Below, piece after piece: positions 1-10,760 of a stretch of 64,000 bases of DNA. The translations under genes and the position numbers were made by a program. Below the pieces are notes generated by a model. The model worked only from the letters and a program-made list of their open reading frames with translations, did not search any database and had not been told where the DNA came from. The first letter of the stretch is position 1; the number at the start of each line of letters is the position of its first letter. The DNA comes from Amyelois transitella (lineage: Eukaryota > Arthropoda > Insecta > Lepidoptera > Pyralidae), in contig NC_083519.1 in NCBI RefSeq assembly GCF_032362555.1, positions 2,435,501 through 2,499,500 of the forward strand. Direction: 5' to 3'.

Positions 1-108
1 ATAGAGTCCGAAGTGCCTAATATTGTACTTCTATGTTTCTAAGCGAGTGCCTTAGTATTTTAAAGGTTAAGTGTGAATTAATTAGTATTTTTTTTTCTTT
101 ATTTTTAG

Positions 109-124
109 ACAGCGCCCAGGAATG
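109..124 (+). other. Candidate 16-nt microexon
   Basis: A pyrimidine-rich tract ending in TTTTTAG at 108 is followed by 16 bases and then a consensus donor GTAAGT at 125. Both signals are strong and correctly spaced for an internal exon. Sixteen nt does not preserve frame by itself. The host gene would lie mainly to the left of the window and no neighbouring exon can be seen, so the assignment rests only on the splice signals. Confidence 0.33.
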
Positions 125-676
125 GTAAGTTGTTTATGCCTACGATTGTGTTAAATGTCAGAAAAGTTCAAAATCTTTACAAAATTATAAAGTACCTACT
201 TACTTACATGAAATACTTGAGTATTTGTTTATTTAATGATTTATATGTTTATATGTTGAAAAGGGAAAATTTATATGTTGATAAATTCTTATTATTATTA
301 TCGACATCTTACTTCATTTGAAAATTTCATACGATCATATCTAATGACAAAAAGAGAAAATTTCTAATTAAAAAAAAACGATGTCATTTTGACCTACATT
401 AGCTCTCAGAAGACCGGCACGGTAATTAATATTATCTAAGAACATAATAGAATAATACAATCTTAATCCTAAAAGCCATTAATATAACAAAGCCGCTACA
501 GAAATGATATCAAAACAAACTCCAAACATTTAGATCCTACGAATTAAGATGCAGTAAACATAGGATCAGATAATTAAGATGACTAACAAAAATTTGAGAT
601 AACTTCGGTAGCAGACGACGGGAGAACAAACAATGCTTATTTAAAGTTAGGACTGAGATATAGGGAGCGGGTATAG
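125..676. other. AT-rich non-coding stretch
   Basis: No supported gene. The 63-codon open frame starting at 130 reads across the donor of the candidate microexon, is rich in L/Y/I as expected from AT-rich DNA, and is not credible as a gene. Confidence 0.5.
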
Positions 677-932
677 CTGTGCCGTGTGGTTCCCGACATC
701 AATAGAAAAAAATAATAGAACCACTCCATCTATTTCCCATGAATGTCGTAAAAGGTGACTGCGAGATAGGATTATATGCTTAGGATTCTTCTTTTAGGCG
801 ATGAGCTAGCAACCTGTCACTATTTGAATCTCAATTCTATCATTACGTCAAACAGCTGAACGTGGCCTTTCAGTCTTTTAAAGACTGTTGGCTCCGTCTA
901 CCCCCAAGGGATATAGACATTATATGACAGTA
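677..932 (+). repeat. Family A interspersed repeat
   Basis: This is a near full-length copy of a roughly 260-bp repeat found more than 25 times in the window. The family starts with a GTGCCG...CGGCAC stem. It runs through a block around CTCCATCTCTTTCCC and a hairpin-forming AGTCTTTTCAAGACT block, and ends near CCCGCAAGGGATATAGACGTGA before a TATG-type tail. Here the 3' block reads CCCCAAGGGATATAGACATT. Confidence 0.8.
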
Positions 933-1046
933 TATGTTGTATAACTTGAATGATTTAAGGATTTTTTAAGGAAATTTATCAATCATTTAAAAACTTTTGT
1001 TTTATTTGAAAAACACACAATACGCATCCTTTGTGAAATAAACCAA

Positions 1047-1075
1047 ATAAGGTAAAAGCACCTATTACGGAGGTA
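1047..1075 (+). repeat. Left terminal inverted repeat
   Basis: It begins ATAAGGTAAAAGC and ends with a copy of the CCTATTACGGAGGTA motif. It pairs with 3165-3193 at 26 of 29 positions. Confidence 0.75.
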
Positions 1076-3164
1076 TTTCGCAACATTTGAAAGTAAGAAG
1101 CAAAAATAAGCATAAGTAAGTATTTTTAAAGGTTCCAAACAAAATTATTATCTAAAATGGAATTTAAATTTTGTATTGCTGTTGAGTCTAAGTATCCTTT
1201 TATGCGATTTCTTATTTAAAAAAAATATTTAAAAAGGCAGGTCGATTTTCCCTAATACGGAGGTATGATTTTGGTCAGAGCCTATTACTGCGGTAGACGG
1301 CTCCTAATACGGAGGGTCAGGAAGTACATTAATTTAGGTTCCGGACAAATAATATGTATAACAATAATAGAAATGTGTAAGTACCTTTATTGTAAGTTTT
1401 TCGTTCATTGACTATTTAATTACATTATTTCACTTTAATGAAATTAAAGACGACTTTGAATTTAAAGTATATTATTTATTTAAAGTATATATATGTATAT
1501 ATTATTATTTAGTGTTTTCTACACGCGTGTGTACAGCTTTCACGGATTTAACAATATTAAAAATGCAGGTTCATTTAGGAATTAAGTTTTATTTTTTATT
1601 ACAATTAGTTACTTTGGCTAAGAAATAATGACGAACAATAACAATCATCTAAAATCTTTCAAAAATCAACACTTCGTAGAGGAACAAAAAGTAACAATAA
1701 TGAAATATTTATAACATCAGTCTTTCAAAAACTAACACTCCGCAGAGGATAGTAAACTGTAACTAAAAGTTTTACATATTAAAAATAATCACTTTAGTAA
1801 TGGTAAGTGAACTTAATATAAGATACCTAAGTAAAGCTTAGGGTCAATTCAGGCTGCAGTTACAGTGGTCGACAGCAGCCCGAAGAGCATTTACAGCTTC
1901 GGAAGAATTTTAAACGTTCGCTACTAGACTAGCTTCGCTTCAAAACTGCTGGCTGTCGTCAGCAACCGACGCCGCATCAGTCACCAACAGTTTTATTTTT
2001 TAGAGCGATTACTGGTCTATAAAATAATGAAAATAAAGTTTAAAACTCTTTTAAAACTTGCGTCAATGCTGCCCGCTGCCACTGCTGCCTGAATTGAGCT
2101 ATGAAAAAATGAAAAGAACACTTACGTAGATTGCATTAATTGATATTTAAATATTTAATTTTTTCAATGTTTTTGATTTTACAAAAAAAAAAAACATTTA
2201 TAAAAAATAAGAATCAGAAAAAAGACGATTTTTTTATTTATTTACGAAACCCTAAAATCTTGTGATTTTCTGTTTAATTAATAAAGCCATAATAGGAAAC
2301 CATATTACCTAATACAGAGTTACCTGGAAATAACTACCACCGTATTAGGAAAACTACTCGTGTTTTTAATAATCCTAATTCTGACCCATCAAAATTCCGA
2401 TTAACAAAAGAGTGTAAATTTTTAATCAAACGACAACTATTTTGTGGCTAAGATGTGTAAAACTGAAGTAACAGTTATACACAGGATATTATTTGTGATA
2501 AATTAAAACACACCTCTCAATTTTTACCCCTCCTAAGAAACTAACATTTTGTACTCAACAGTTTTATTATTTAACTAGATTTCTAATTGAGAACACATAC
2601 CTCAGAATATGGTTATTAATTTATGAGATTAATAATTATTTCAATTGAACTTGTAACTGATTCAAAAACTTAATAATTTGAAAGTTATAAACAATTTAAT
2701 TTTATCAGTATTTTTCCTATTACGGAGTTATACCACCGAGTTAGGATTAGTCTATAAAATTCGTATCCTATTACGGCGGTATTTTATTTCTTATTTTTTG
2801 GATAAAAACTGAGTTACAAACGTGAAACAAGCTATTTAATTTAAAAATTTAAATGTAGGGAAATGCTATAAGTAATTCATAAACAAACTTGAACGGCTTA
2901 TTAATACGAAAAATTGCCTTTGTAAATATTAGTGTACTTAATTTTGTTGTTCCGCGTTTGTATGAAAACACCTGTCCCGTCGATGCCGTGACACAGACTG
3001 ATTGATTTTGTTGTGTTGCCAATGTGTTGTAGTTGCAAATGTCAGTTAAGTCGCGACGTAATAAATTTAGAATAACACATTTGCGTTATGATGTACTTAC
3101 ACTGAATAGAACAGGAATAAAACTAAGAAATATAAATACCACCGTAATTGGAAGCGATTTTGAC

Positions 3165-3193
3165 TACCGCCGTATTAGGAGCTTTTACCTTAT
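3165..3193 (-). repeat. Right terminal inverted repeat
   Basis: The reverse complement begins ATAAGGTAAAAGC and ends CCTAATACGGCGGTA, matching the left end with three mismatches. Confidence 0.75.
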
Positions 3194-3556
3194 GTGGTGA
3201 AAATGTGAACAAATCCTAAAACTATTAAACAAGCAATATTTCTATGTAACCTTTATATACGTACAAATACTTATGTCGTTTTGCTTTTTCGACGGCTATA
3301 AGGATTTCGTTGAAATTTGAAATTGCAGGGGCAAAATTTGATATGGCTGGGTCTCACGTCTGATAAAAATATTTTTTTAATATAATAATATGCTAGGCTA
3401 CGACAATTGTAGCGTTTTCTGATGTCATGTGAAACCATTGACAAATTATTTATAATGTATGTAATTATTTAAAGCTGTTCCGTTCTAGCGTCTATTACCA
3501 GCCATTTTAAAATGTTATCCCCGAATTGTACAAGAAAAAATCGGTTGGGCGCATTA
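3194..3556. other. Non-coding spacer
   Basis: AT-rich sequence with no supported gene or repeat that I recognise. Confidence 0.4.
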
Positions 3557-3625
3557 TGTCCAATTCGCAAAATATCCAATTGGTCCAGTTCGCAATTGGT
3601 CCAGTTCAAAATTGGTCCAGTTCGC
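3557..3625 (+). repeat. Short tandem repeat of about 16-18 bp
   Basis: AATTGGTCCAGTTCG-type units are repeated about four times with small changes (AATTCGCAAAATATCC, AATTGGTCCAGTTCGC, AATTGGTCCAGTTCAA, AATTGGTCCAGTTCGC). The repeat explains the apparent NWT...GP periodicity of open frames on both strands here, which I do not call as genes. Confidence 0.7.
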
Positions 3626-3799
3626 TGGACTAATTACGGAAAAAATACGTGCTATTGCCACATGGCGATCGCTTTCCGCCAATCTCTGTCCAAACCGCAA
3701 GCATTCAAAACGAAGCCGGGTGGCTAAGCATGGTTTACTGCTCGCCAAACGTTCTTAGTGTACACAAAGACTGAAACGGTTGGCGGCCACAGACTGCTG

Positions 3800-3960
3800 A
3801 AAGTGAATAGAAATGACATACATATAACCCTCCTAAAGGCCACTTTCAGCTGTATGGCTTAATGATGGAATTGAAACCCAAAAAGTGATAGGTTACCATA
3901 ATCCAGCATATAATTAGAATCCCAAGTTTATTAGCCTTTCCCTTAGTTTCCTTTTGTCAT
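3800..3960 (-). repeat. Family A repeat, diverged
   Basis: This old copy retains the GCCACTTTCAGCTGTATGGCTTAATGATGG block and the block around CCCAAGTTTATTAGCC. Both ends are degraded. Confidence 0.6.
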
Positions 3961-4761
3961 CAATCAGCTCCACTTTTCATGATCATTTGGCATCCACTGA
4001 TAAATGATTCTTCTTCAATCTCTATCTGAAACTGCATGATGTAGGCCTTTCTTCTACAAATATCCCTATTTTCCCCAGTTAGGATCCAGCCTGATGACCT
4101 CATCACCTTGTTATGTGTTTTGTATTGTTTTTTTTTTTTCAATAATCTCTTTTGAAATAAAGCAAAGATTTGCTAAATACTGTTAGGTCCTTACTATTAT
4201 TATTTCATCTCATTTTATTATTCGAAAGACTGCTCTATTTTGTCTGAAGTCTGCGGTTACATCTTGATATCGCGTATTTTTAAAGCTTGTTTTGAAAGGA
4301 TTTTATAAATTCATTTTTATTAAGTTTTCGTTTTGAGTTGTTCGTGGTTAAGAATTAATAATTGAATTACCGCAATAATAAAAGAAATAATCTTCAAGTA
4401 TTGTGGAAAAGCTTTCATATTGTTACTATGAGTATATTTATATTATGAAATAGTTACAGGGAAATAGGTACATATTGAAATATTTCATCATTATTCATAT
4501 TTCTGTGTGAAAAGTGGAATTTGAATCGGGACCACTCAATGTTCACAAACTATCTGACAATAAAAATGTTTGCCTGCGCTAATAGTCGAACTTTGGACCT
4601 GTAGAGAAGTATTCTCCTAAACATAATCACCTTGATTGTGACCAATATTACTAAAAGTTTGAGTTAGGTACATAATTAGTTTAACAAAATTAAGACAGGC
4701 CTTTTATTCTTGTTTTTATATAAAAATACCTTAAAAACAATTATACTAGTTGAGCAAAATA

Positions 4762-4875
4762 CATTCATTCATTCATATAATCATTTCTATCCCTTGTCTA
4801 CCCCAGACAAAGCCAGCAGTCCTGAAAAGTCTGATAGGCCACGTTAAGCTGTTAAGCTCAATGATAGAATTATGA
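4762..4875 (-). repeat. Family A repeat, 3' part
   Basis: It has the block CATATAATCATTTCTATCCC followed by the AGTCC...GACT hairpin and GGCCACGTTAAGCTG. Only the tail-proximal half is present. Confidence 0.65.
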
Positions 4876-5160
4876 GTAAAATACACGAAAAGAAAAATTA
4901 GATAATCATAGTATCAGATCGTCAGACCACGAAGCAATTACAAGAGAGTTAAACATGATCTACATCGGATTCATGGCCGGGAAGTTTCCACCATAAATAC
5001 GAAGCTTATCAGATAACCGCTTTACTCCGGTTCATTAACTAATTTATTCTTGAGAAAGTCCCAGTTATCCGGGAGTCGTCTGCAAGAAACAAAACTAATG
5101 GTGTTGGCAACACGAGAGCTGGCGAGCGGTTGTGGTCTTTGGTATAAGCGTGTAGCGGGA

Positions 5161-5425
5161 GTGCCGTGTGGTTCCCGGCACCAATACAAAAAAGAATAGG
5201 ACCACTCCATCTCTTTCCCATGGATGTAGTAAAAGGCGACTAAGGGATAGGCTTACAAACTTGGGATTCTTTTTTAGGCGATGGGCTAGCAACCTGTCAC
5301 TATTTGAATCTCAATTCTATCATTAAGCCAAATAGCTGAACGTGGCCATTCAGTCTTTTCAAGACTGTTGGCTCTGTCTACCCCGCAAGGGATATGGACG
5401 TGACCATATGTATGTATGTGTAGCG
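5161..5425 (+). repeat. Family A repeat, full length
   Basis: This is one of the best-preserved copies: GTGCCGTGTGGTTCCCGGCA at the start, CCCCGCAAGGGATATGGACG near the end, then a TATGTATGTATG tail. It is useful as a local reference for the family. Confidence 0.85.
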
Positions 5426-5979
5426 GGAGCGATGATTCGGCTCGACCGCCACCAAAGGGAATATCCACCAGGCTAGGTGTTATACGTTGTACCATTAGGA
5501 CTTAACAGACAAAAACATTTACTCTGGTGGACGGTATCAACGGACAAGTTTTGCTTAAACATATACTCTTTTCCGAAGGGGTAGACAGAGACTACATTTA
5601 CCAAACTGACGAGCTTGCGTGAAGAGTTATAAATGTACGAACCTCCATCATATTTCCGACTTTGTCCGGTCCTGTATTTTGTCCGGTCTTCGGCGTCCTC
5701 AGATTTAAACTTTAATGGTATGCGAGCCAATGGATTTAAATCCATTAGTTCACCATCTTTCACGACGTCTAGCCTGGATTTATTCTACCACAGCTCGACA
5801 AAGGCGGCTATTGCTATCTGTTCCCCAAATAGCCAGCAGTCAGCTGTTCTGGCAACGTGCAAGAGCTCCTCACACTCCGCAAATCCAGCTCAAAATCTGC
5901 TTGTATCTCTCTAGCACTTTCACTGGCACTGTAATAAGCATACAATATATGTTAAATAAAATCTCCTTGCATATATACA
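5426..5979. other. Non-coding, mosaic of degraded repeats
   Basis: It contains a family B-like fragment around 5560-5630 (CCGAAGGGGTAGACAGAGAC, minus orientation) and unclassified sequence. The overlapping open frames at 5473-6038 on both strands have no recognisable domain. Confidence 0.45.
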
Positions 5980-6172
5980 AAGGAAGTGTGAAAGGGACTG
6001 TTGGTGTGGGAAGGCCTACACGAACGTACCTTGATTAAATCGGAGATGTTCTAGCAAAAGGTCTGGTCAAGAGTACCCGAAACCGACGAGCTTGCATAAA
6101 GAGAGTTGTGATGTGGACGAAGCGCAAGAAGTCTCCCTCCGGGCAAGAGGCGTGATTTATGTATGTGTATGT
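5980..6172 (+). repeat. Family B repeat (LINE 3'-end-like)
   Basis: The sequence contains GGTCAAGAGTACCCGAAACC, the ATGAAGAGAGTT-type block and CTCCGGGCAAGAGGCGTGAT, then a TATGTATGTG tail. In better copies of this family the segment is an open frame ending in RDRGKWKEV..AYPSGKEA, which looks like the C-terminal end of a retrotransposon ORF. This copy has accumulated frame changes. Confidence 0.7.
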
Positions 6173-6343
6173 CGCATATATCATTAAGATTTAACTAACA
6201 ACGTTGAAACTACTTTACGTTGGTGTAGGCAACTTTCTTGGTATACGCCATAGCAACGGTTGCCATGGTTTTGTTATTAGTTAGAAAAATGTCAGATATA
6301 ATTTTAATTGTCAATTTTTTTTATTTTATGTTGAATATATGGT

Positions 6344-6600
6344 AACATACATACATACATATGGTCACGTTTATATCCCTTGTGGGGTAGACAGTGCCAA
6401 CAGTCTTGCAAAGACTGAATGGCCGCGTTCAGCTATTTGGCTTAATGATAGAATTAAGATTCAAATAGTGACAGGTTGCTAACCCATCGAATCCCAAGTT
6501 TGTAAGCCTATCCCTTAGTCGCCTTTTACGACATCCATGGGAAAGAGATGGAGTGGTCCTATTCTTTTTTTTCGAATGGTGCCGGAAACCACACGGCACA
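6344..6600 (-). repeat. Family A repeat, full length
   Basis: It reads from a CATACATACATACATATGG tail through GGGGTAGACAG and the AGTCTTGCAAAGACT hairpin block to ACCACACGGCAC. It is inverted relative to the copy at 5161. Confidence 0.85.
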
Positions 6601-6821
6601 ATATAGTAATTTTAAACTATTTCTCTCCTCTTTTCTCCTTCTGTCTACCGTAGAAATAACTAATTTTGTAACTGTACTTGCTACAGTTGGCATCACCCGC
6701 TGATCCCTCAAAACTTGCGACACATAATAATTTATGGACGGATGCTAGGACAGCGACGGCGCAATTAGCCGGCGTAACGAACGCTTGAAATAAATATCAT
6801 ATCTTGATTAATGCCGTCAGT

Positions 6822-7586
6822 TGATAAATATTCTGATATAACTCCTTGTCACCCGCATGTCTGGAGGACTCTCAAACTTGTAGCCCCTTGAGACCTACCA
6901 ACCTAGTTCTTAGTTTTGTGATTACTTCTCGGAAGATTAAGTTAGCAACTGGGTCGGTCCGATTTAACGCCCGATTAAAAAGGTGCGATGCATAGGGAGG
7001 CACAGGTTCAAATCCTGCCACGACTATGTACCAATGACTTTTCTGAGCTAATATAGAGCTCAATTCTAACCAATCCTCTAACGGTGAGTGAAAACATCGT
7101 GAGATACCCATTCAGCCTATTTTATTCATTTTTTATTCTATTTTATTCTTTTATTATTCTACCCATTCAAACAACTGGATGTGTAACCATGATCAAATAT
7201 GGGTTGGATCCTGCAAATTGAAGTAGATCAGACAGAAGTCGCTGCGTGTGAAAACCTGACTTTCACAATCCAGGGTCACAAATCAGGGTTTCAGTCAGTC
7301 AATCAGTCGGATCATCCCGGGTTCCTCTCCAGGGAATTGAGAATTTGACCGCGACAGGAAGAAAAAGATATTGATTAACCAATTCAGGGTCATCAGGTCA
7401 AAATCGCACCCTGGGCTCCACTTCACAGAGGATTATCGTTAGGCGGAAGAAGGTCTTGATTTTTACCCTCTACTGATAAATATTCCGATATAACTCCTTG
7501 TCACCCGTATGTCTCTGGGACTTTGAAACTTGTAGGCCCCTAGATAATAACCTAGTTCTAAGTTCGGTGATTACTTTTCAGGAGAT
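6822..7586. repeat. Pair of about 115-bp direct repeats enclosing about 535 bp
   Basis: The segments 6822-6937 and 7474-7586 are homologous in direct orientation. Both open with TGATAAATATTC, contain ATATAACTCCTTGTCACCCG, and close near GTGATTACTT. The spacing resembles a miniature LTR element (TRIM/LARD type), but I do not see a convincing primer-binding site, and part of the interior (6950-7140) looks like another SINE. Two independent insertions of one repeat are the alternative. Confidence 0.45.
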
Positions 7587-8469
7587 ATATGAAATAACTG
7601 TTACAACAACATTTCTTAATCATTTCTTGTAGTAGGTAACTTAGATTTTTCTAGATAAGCAGGTGTCATTGCGACGTATTTTTTCAATTTGTAGATTTAT
7701 GCTTATGAGTACGCTCAACTTTACCCACTAAGTAAACGACAAAAATACTACAAAACCTAAAATATAATTTAAAAAAGTTGATAAAACAGTTTATTTCTAC
7801 CTAAAGTGAAGAATTACACCATAATATTAATTATTGTTAAGCTCTGACACTGTTATTGTATTTTAGCTTTTAAGTAGTGTTATAATAAGATTCAGTTTAA
7901 TTAATTTCAGAGCTTTACCCGCAGCTTCGCCCGCGCGAATTTAAAACCACCAACAAAAAGCGACGAATTTAGTGCCACTTGCAAAGAATACAGGTATTTA
8001 TCAAATTCCACGGGAGCTATAGTTTTTATCGGGATGAAAGTACCCTAATGTCTTTCTTCAGACTCTTAATTACTTATATTACCTACGCTAAATTTAAAGA
8101 CGATATTTCAGTAAATAACTCGTAAAGAAGTAAACAAACCAACAAGCTAACTTTCGCATTTACAATATTAGTTTAGTTATATGCTTTTTAAGCTCACTTT
8201 TGCATCTATACCTAGTATTAGTTTAGTAATGTTCTTTTTAAAGTTCTCGGATAAGGCTATAATGAATGAAGGCAATCAAAAATTCATTATCGTAAGCTCG
8301 CGACATCTTACGTAGGTAGTTAGGTTCCCCAGTTATGTTATCTTCCTGGGTTTCTGCCAAGTCGCTGTGGGCTTCTTTCAAGTCGCGTCATAGAGACATG
8401 TAGAGTGCTAATAGTGAAATGGATCCCAACAAACATTTAGGCGACGATTAGAGCTTATTTTGTTACTTA
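7587..8469. other. Intergenic, contains a Lep-type repeat
   Basis: Positions about 7907-8070 carry CCCGCAGCTTCGCCCGCGCG and TTTTTATCGGGATGAAAGTA. This combination recurs at 48440-48570 and is a common lepidopteran repeat signature. The rest is featureless AT-rich DNA. Confidence 0.5.
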
Positions 8470-9670
8470 GTGGGCTACAAAGGCATTACAGTAGCAGCAC
8501 TTATGACTATTGGCGATAAAGTGGCGTACCAAGTAACGTATATCACTTCTACTTATAATACAGAGTTACAAGCGCGACAATTAGGCGAGCTTAAAGGTTA
8601 TGGATGTATTATGGCAAATCTTAACACTGTTGTACATGCACAGCATTTTGTGTTATAGCTTTAAGTGAATCTTAGAACTCTAAGATCTAAATAAGAATAA
8701 GAATTAGCTACTACCTCCAAAAGTGCTATGCAGGTGATAATAAACTCTTTACAAGAACCTAAAGTTGCACAATAGCGTTAATAAGCGCTACCAGCCTTAC
8801 AATAGTGTTTATTTAATCTTATATAGAACCAAATGCTTGAAGTTATACAAAACTCTCTTGCATTACCTTAAGTCAAATAGGAGTATAATTTTTCGCTATA
8901 ACAGATCCTCTAGCGTCTATTGTTACTTTTTTGTGACTAAAGGTAAAGTAATAGCGCTTAAGGTCACTACTGTATTTCTTATATTGACTACTTGTTTTTG
9001 ACAATGGCGTCGCAACCAAAATAAACAAAAATTGTTGTAAATACGTGGAAAAGTTTTCAGTAAATAGACAACATACATCGGGCGCTCGAATTATTTGCCA
9101 ATAAATATGTAACATATTCACAGTGTACTTCCCTTCGCAGCAAAAATATGCTTCCTTTCGCACCATACAATATCACTTTTTTTTGTTTAATATAAAAATC
9201 ATTAGTCGTAAACTTATAGCCATTGAAAATAAAATTATTTATTATTAGATCACAAAATTAGTTTAATTATCTTGAATAGCGTTCAGACCGTTACGAAACA
9301 CCTATTTACCTCCCTTTTAGCGCTTGAAAATATAATTAACGCCTTTGTATCTCTACTGTACCGCTTAAGGAGTGAGTTGACGCTTATTTACCCCTCTTGT
9401 ATCGCTAAGAGATCCTGTTACCGCTATAATAACTTTCTTATAGCACTGATTGTACCTCTTAGTCAATTACCATAACTCTTGTATACCGTCATTATACAAC
9501 CTTAAGTAATATAAAAATTGTGCCCAATTCGGGGGTAAAGTAGGGTTAGAGCGCGCTCTAACACTAATTTGTTACACCCATAAACCACTTTAGAATCTAG
9601 TTAGCGCTTTTATAGACTTATTATAAATCTTACTTTAGCGCCTAATTGTTACTTGGGATTCTTGTAACGT
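8470..9670. repeat. Region of degenerate short CGCT/TAAGG motifs
   Basis: Words such as TAGCGCTTAAGG, TACCGCTTAAGGAG, CGCTAAGAGATCCTGTTACCG and CGCTATAACAGATCCTCTAG recur irregularly, roughly every 15-35 bp, across 8760-9660. Related words occur in the opposite orientation at 8560-8800. The open frames here have no recognisable product. It may be a decayed satellite; I could not define a unit. Confidence 0.35.
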
Positions 9671-10389
9671 AAGATTAAACTTCGTATTGACTTCTGACGC
9701 TGAGTCTTCAAATTGTGAAGCCCCTACGCCCTCTTCAACAGCCGGGGATCCTTTATAAGCTGATTCTTGCTGGATCTCGTGTCTATAGCTAAACCCACGC
9801 TCTCATAAAAATTGTTAAACTAGTACAATAAAGAAAATTGACAATTTTCAATTTTCAATATTTTCAATTTTCGAAATTTCAATTTTCAAAGTTTTTAAAT
9901 TTCAAAATTTTCGTTATTCTATAAATATTTAAATCATCACCATGAGGTGCCTGCGACGTTTTACATAAATATAATATATGTAACAAGTTCTAAATAAATA
10001 AAATAAATAATCCGTCTCATAAATGTATCGCATTCATAGGATGTTCAATCCTTAAATATTTAAGTAAAGTAATATAGCGAAATACGAATATTGTAGAGAA
10101 TTAAATGAAAGAGTTTATTTGTGAGGAAAAAAATAATAAGTAGTGGTACTTAGGCACTTTTGACAACAATGAAAATCCTAATGCTTATTACAAATAGGTA
10201 TAAGGAAATTGTTACAATGCCAATATTTAGTGTTTTAGTTTAAATACAAAAAAATAATTCTTAAATATTATTACTTTCTTTATTACTGATCAATCACTGC
10301 CAATATTAACATTGATTTAGATTCGATCATATAAATCGTAACAATGATAGTAGTAATAAAAGCCGGAATAAAAATTCTTTACAACAACT

Positions 10390-10760
10390 TGACGATATCT
10401 CCAAAGGAGTAACCCGTAACTCACAGTTATCCGTACCGGCTGTAAATGGTCCACCTAATATGGATTTTTGTGGAGTCTCAAGAGTTATCTTTTGGCAAAG
10501 CTCCAGGCGGTCTAGGTAACTTTAAAATGTATTCCCATTAGGGCGGGCCCTCGAGAAATCTTCCACCGCATATATTAGGCTAGTTTCGCGTGAGGTTTAA
10601 TATATGCACGTCGATGTGTCTACGCCGAAAAACCCTTGGAGCCTTTCCGATTCGGTAATATTTTAGGTTTTTTGTTGGTCGTCCTTAAAATGCAGCGTTT
10701 TGGTATGTTCTAGAGTACGTAACGCGCACTCACTCTAAAAAAACTTTTTGTACATGCGAG
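10390..10760. other. Unclassified lower-AT island
   Basis: About 370 bp with markedly higher GC and CpG than the flanks, for example GGGCGGGCCCTCGAG and GCACGTCGATGTGTC. There is no long ORF and no terminal repeats that I can see. It may be a fragment of a retroelement or of an ancient insertion. Confidence 0.3.

Larger units (their letters stand above)
1047..3193. mobile_element. Non-autonomous TIR DNA transposon with iterated internal motif
   Basis: The ends are 29-bp inverted repeats (1047-1075 and 3165-3193) that differ at three positions and share ATAAGGTAAAAGC outermost. TA occurs just outside AGGTAAAAG on both sides, consistent with a TA target duplication, although the TIR sequence makes this ambiguous. 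The interior holds nine further copies of a 15-bp motif related to CCTAATACGGAGGTA (11 including the two TIR copies), in both orientations. It also carries an inverted pair near 1849 and 2080 sharing TCAATTCAGGC. No transposase ORF is present, so mobilisation would need a partner. A Tc1/mariner-like origin is only a guess from the TA. Confidence 0.7.

Noticed and set aside
677..932. Family A as a Helitron because of terminal hairpins
   Set aside because: The TATG microsatellite tails and frequent truncations fit retroposition better, and no consistent TC...CTRR ends are seen.
1047..3193. CRISPR-like array because of the repeated CCTAATACGG motif
   Set aside because: Copies are irregularly spaced and in both orientations, and the window is a eukaryotic nuclear sequence.
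3960..4142. Minus-strand 60-codon frame starting MKKKKQYKTHN
   Set aside because: It is short, low complexity at the start, and overlaps a diverged family A repeat.
5473..6038. Overlapping 93-107 codon frames on both strands
   Set aside because: The region is repeat mosaic; translations include family B fragments and show no domain.
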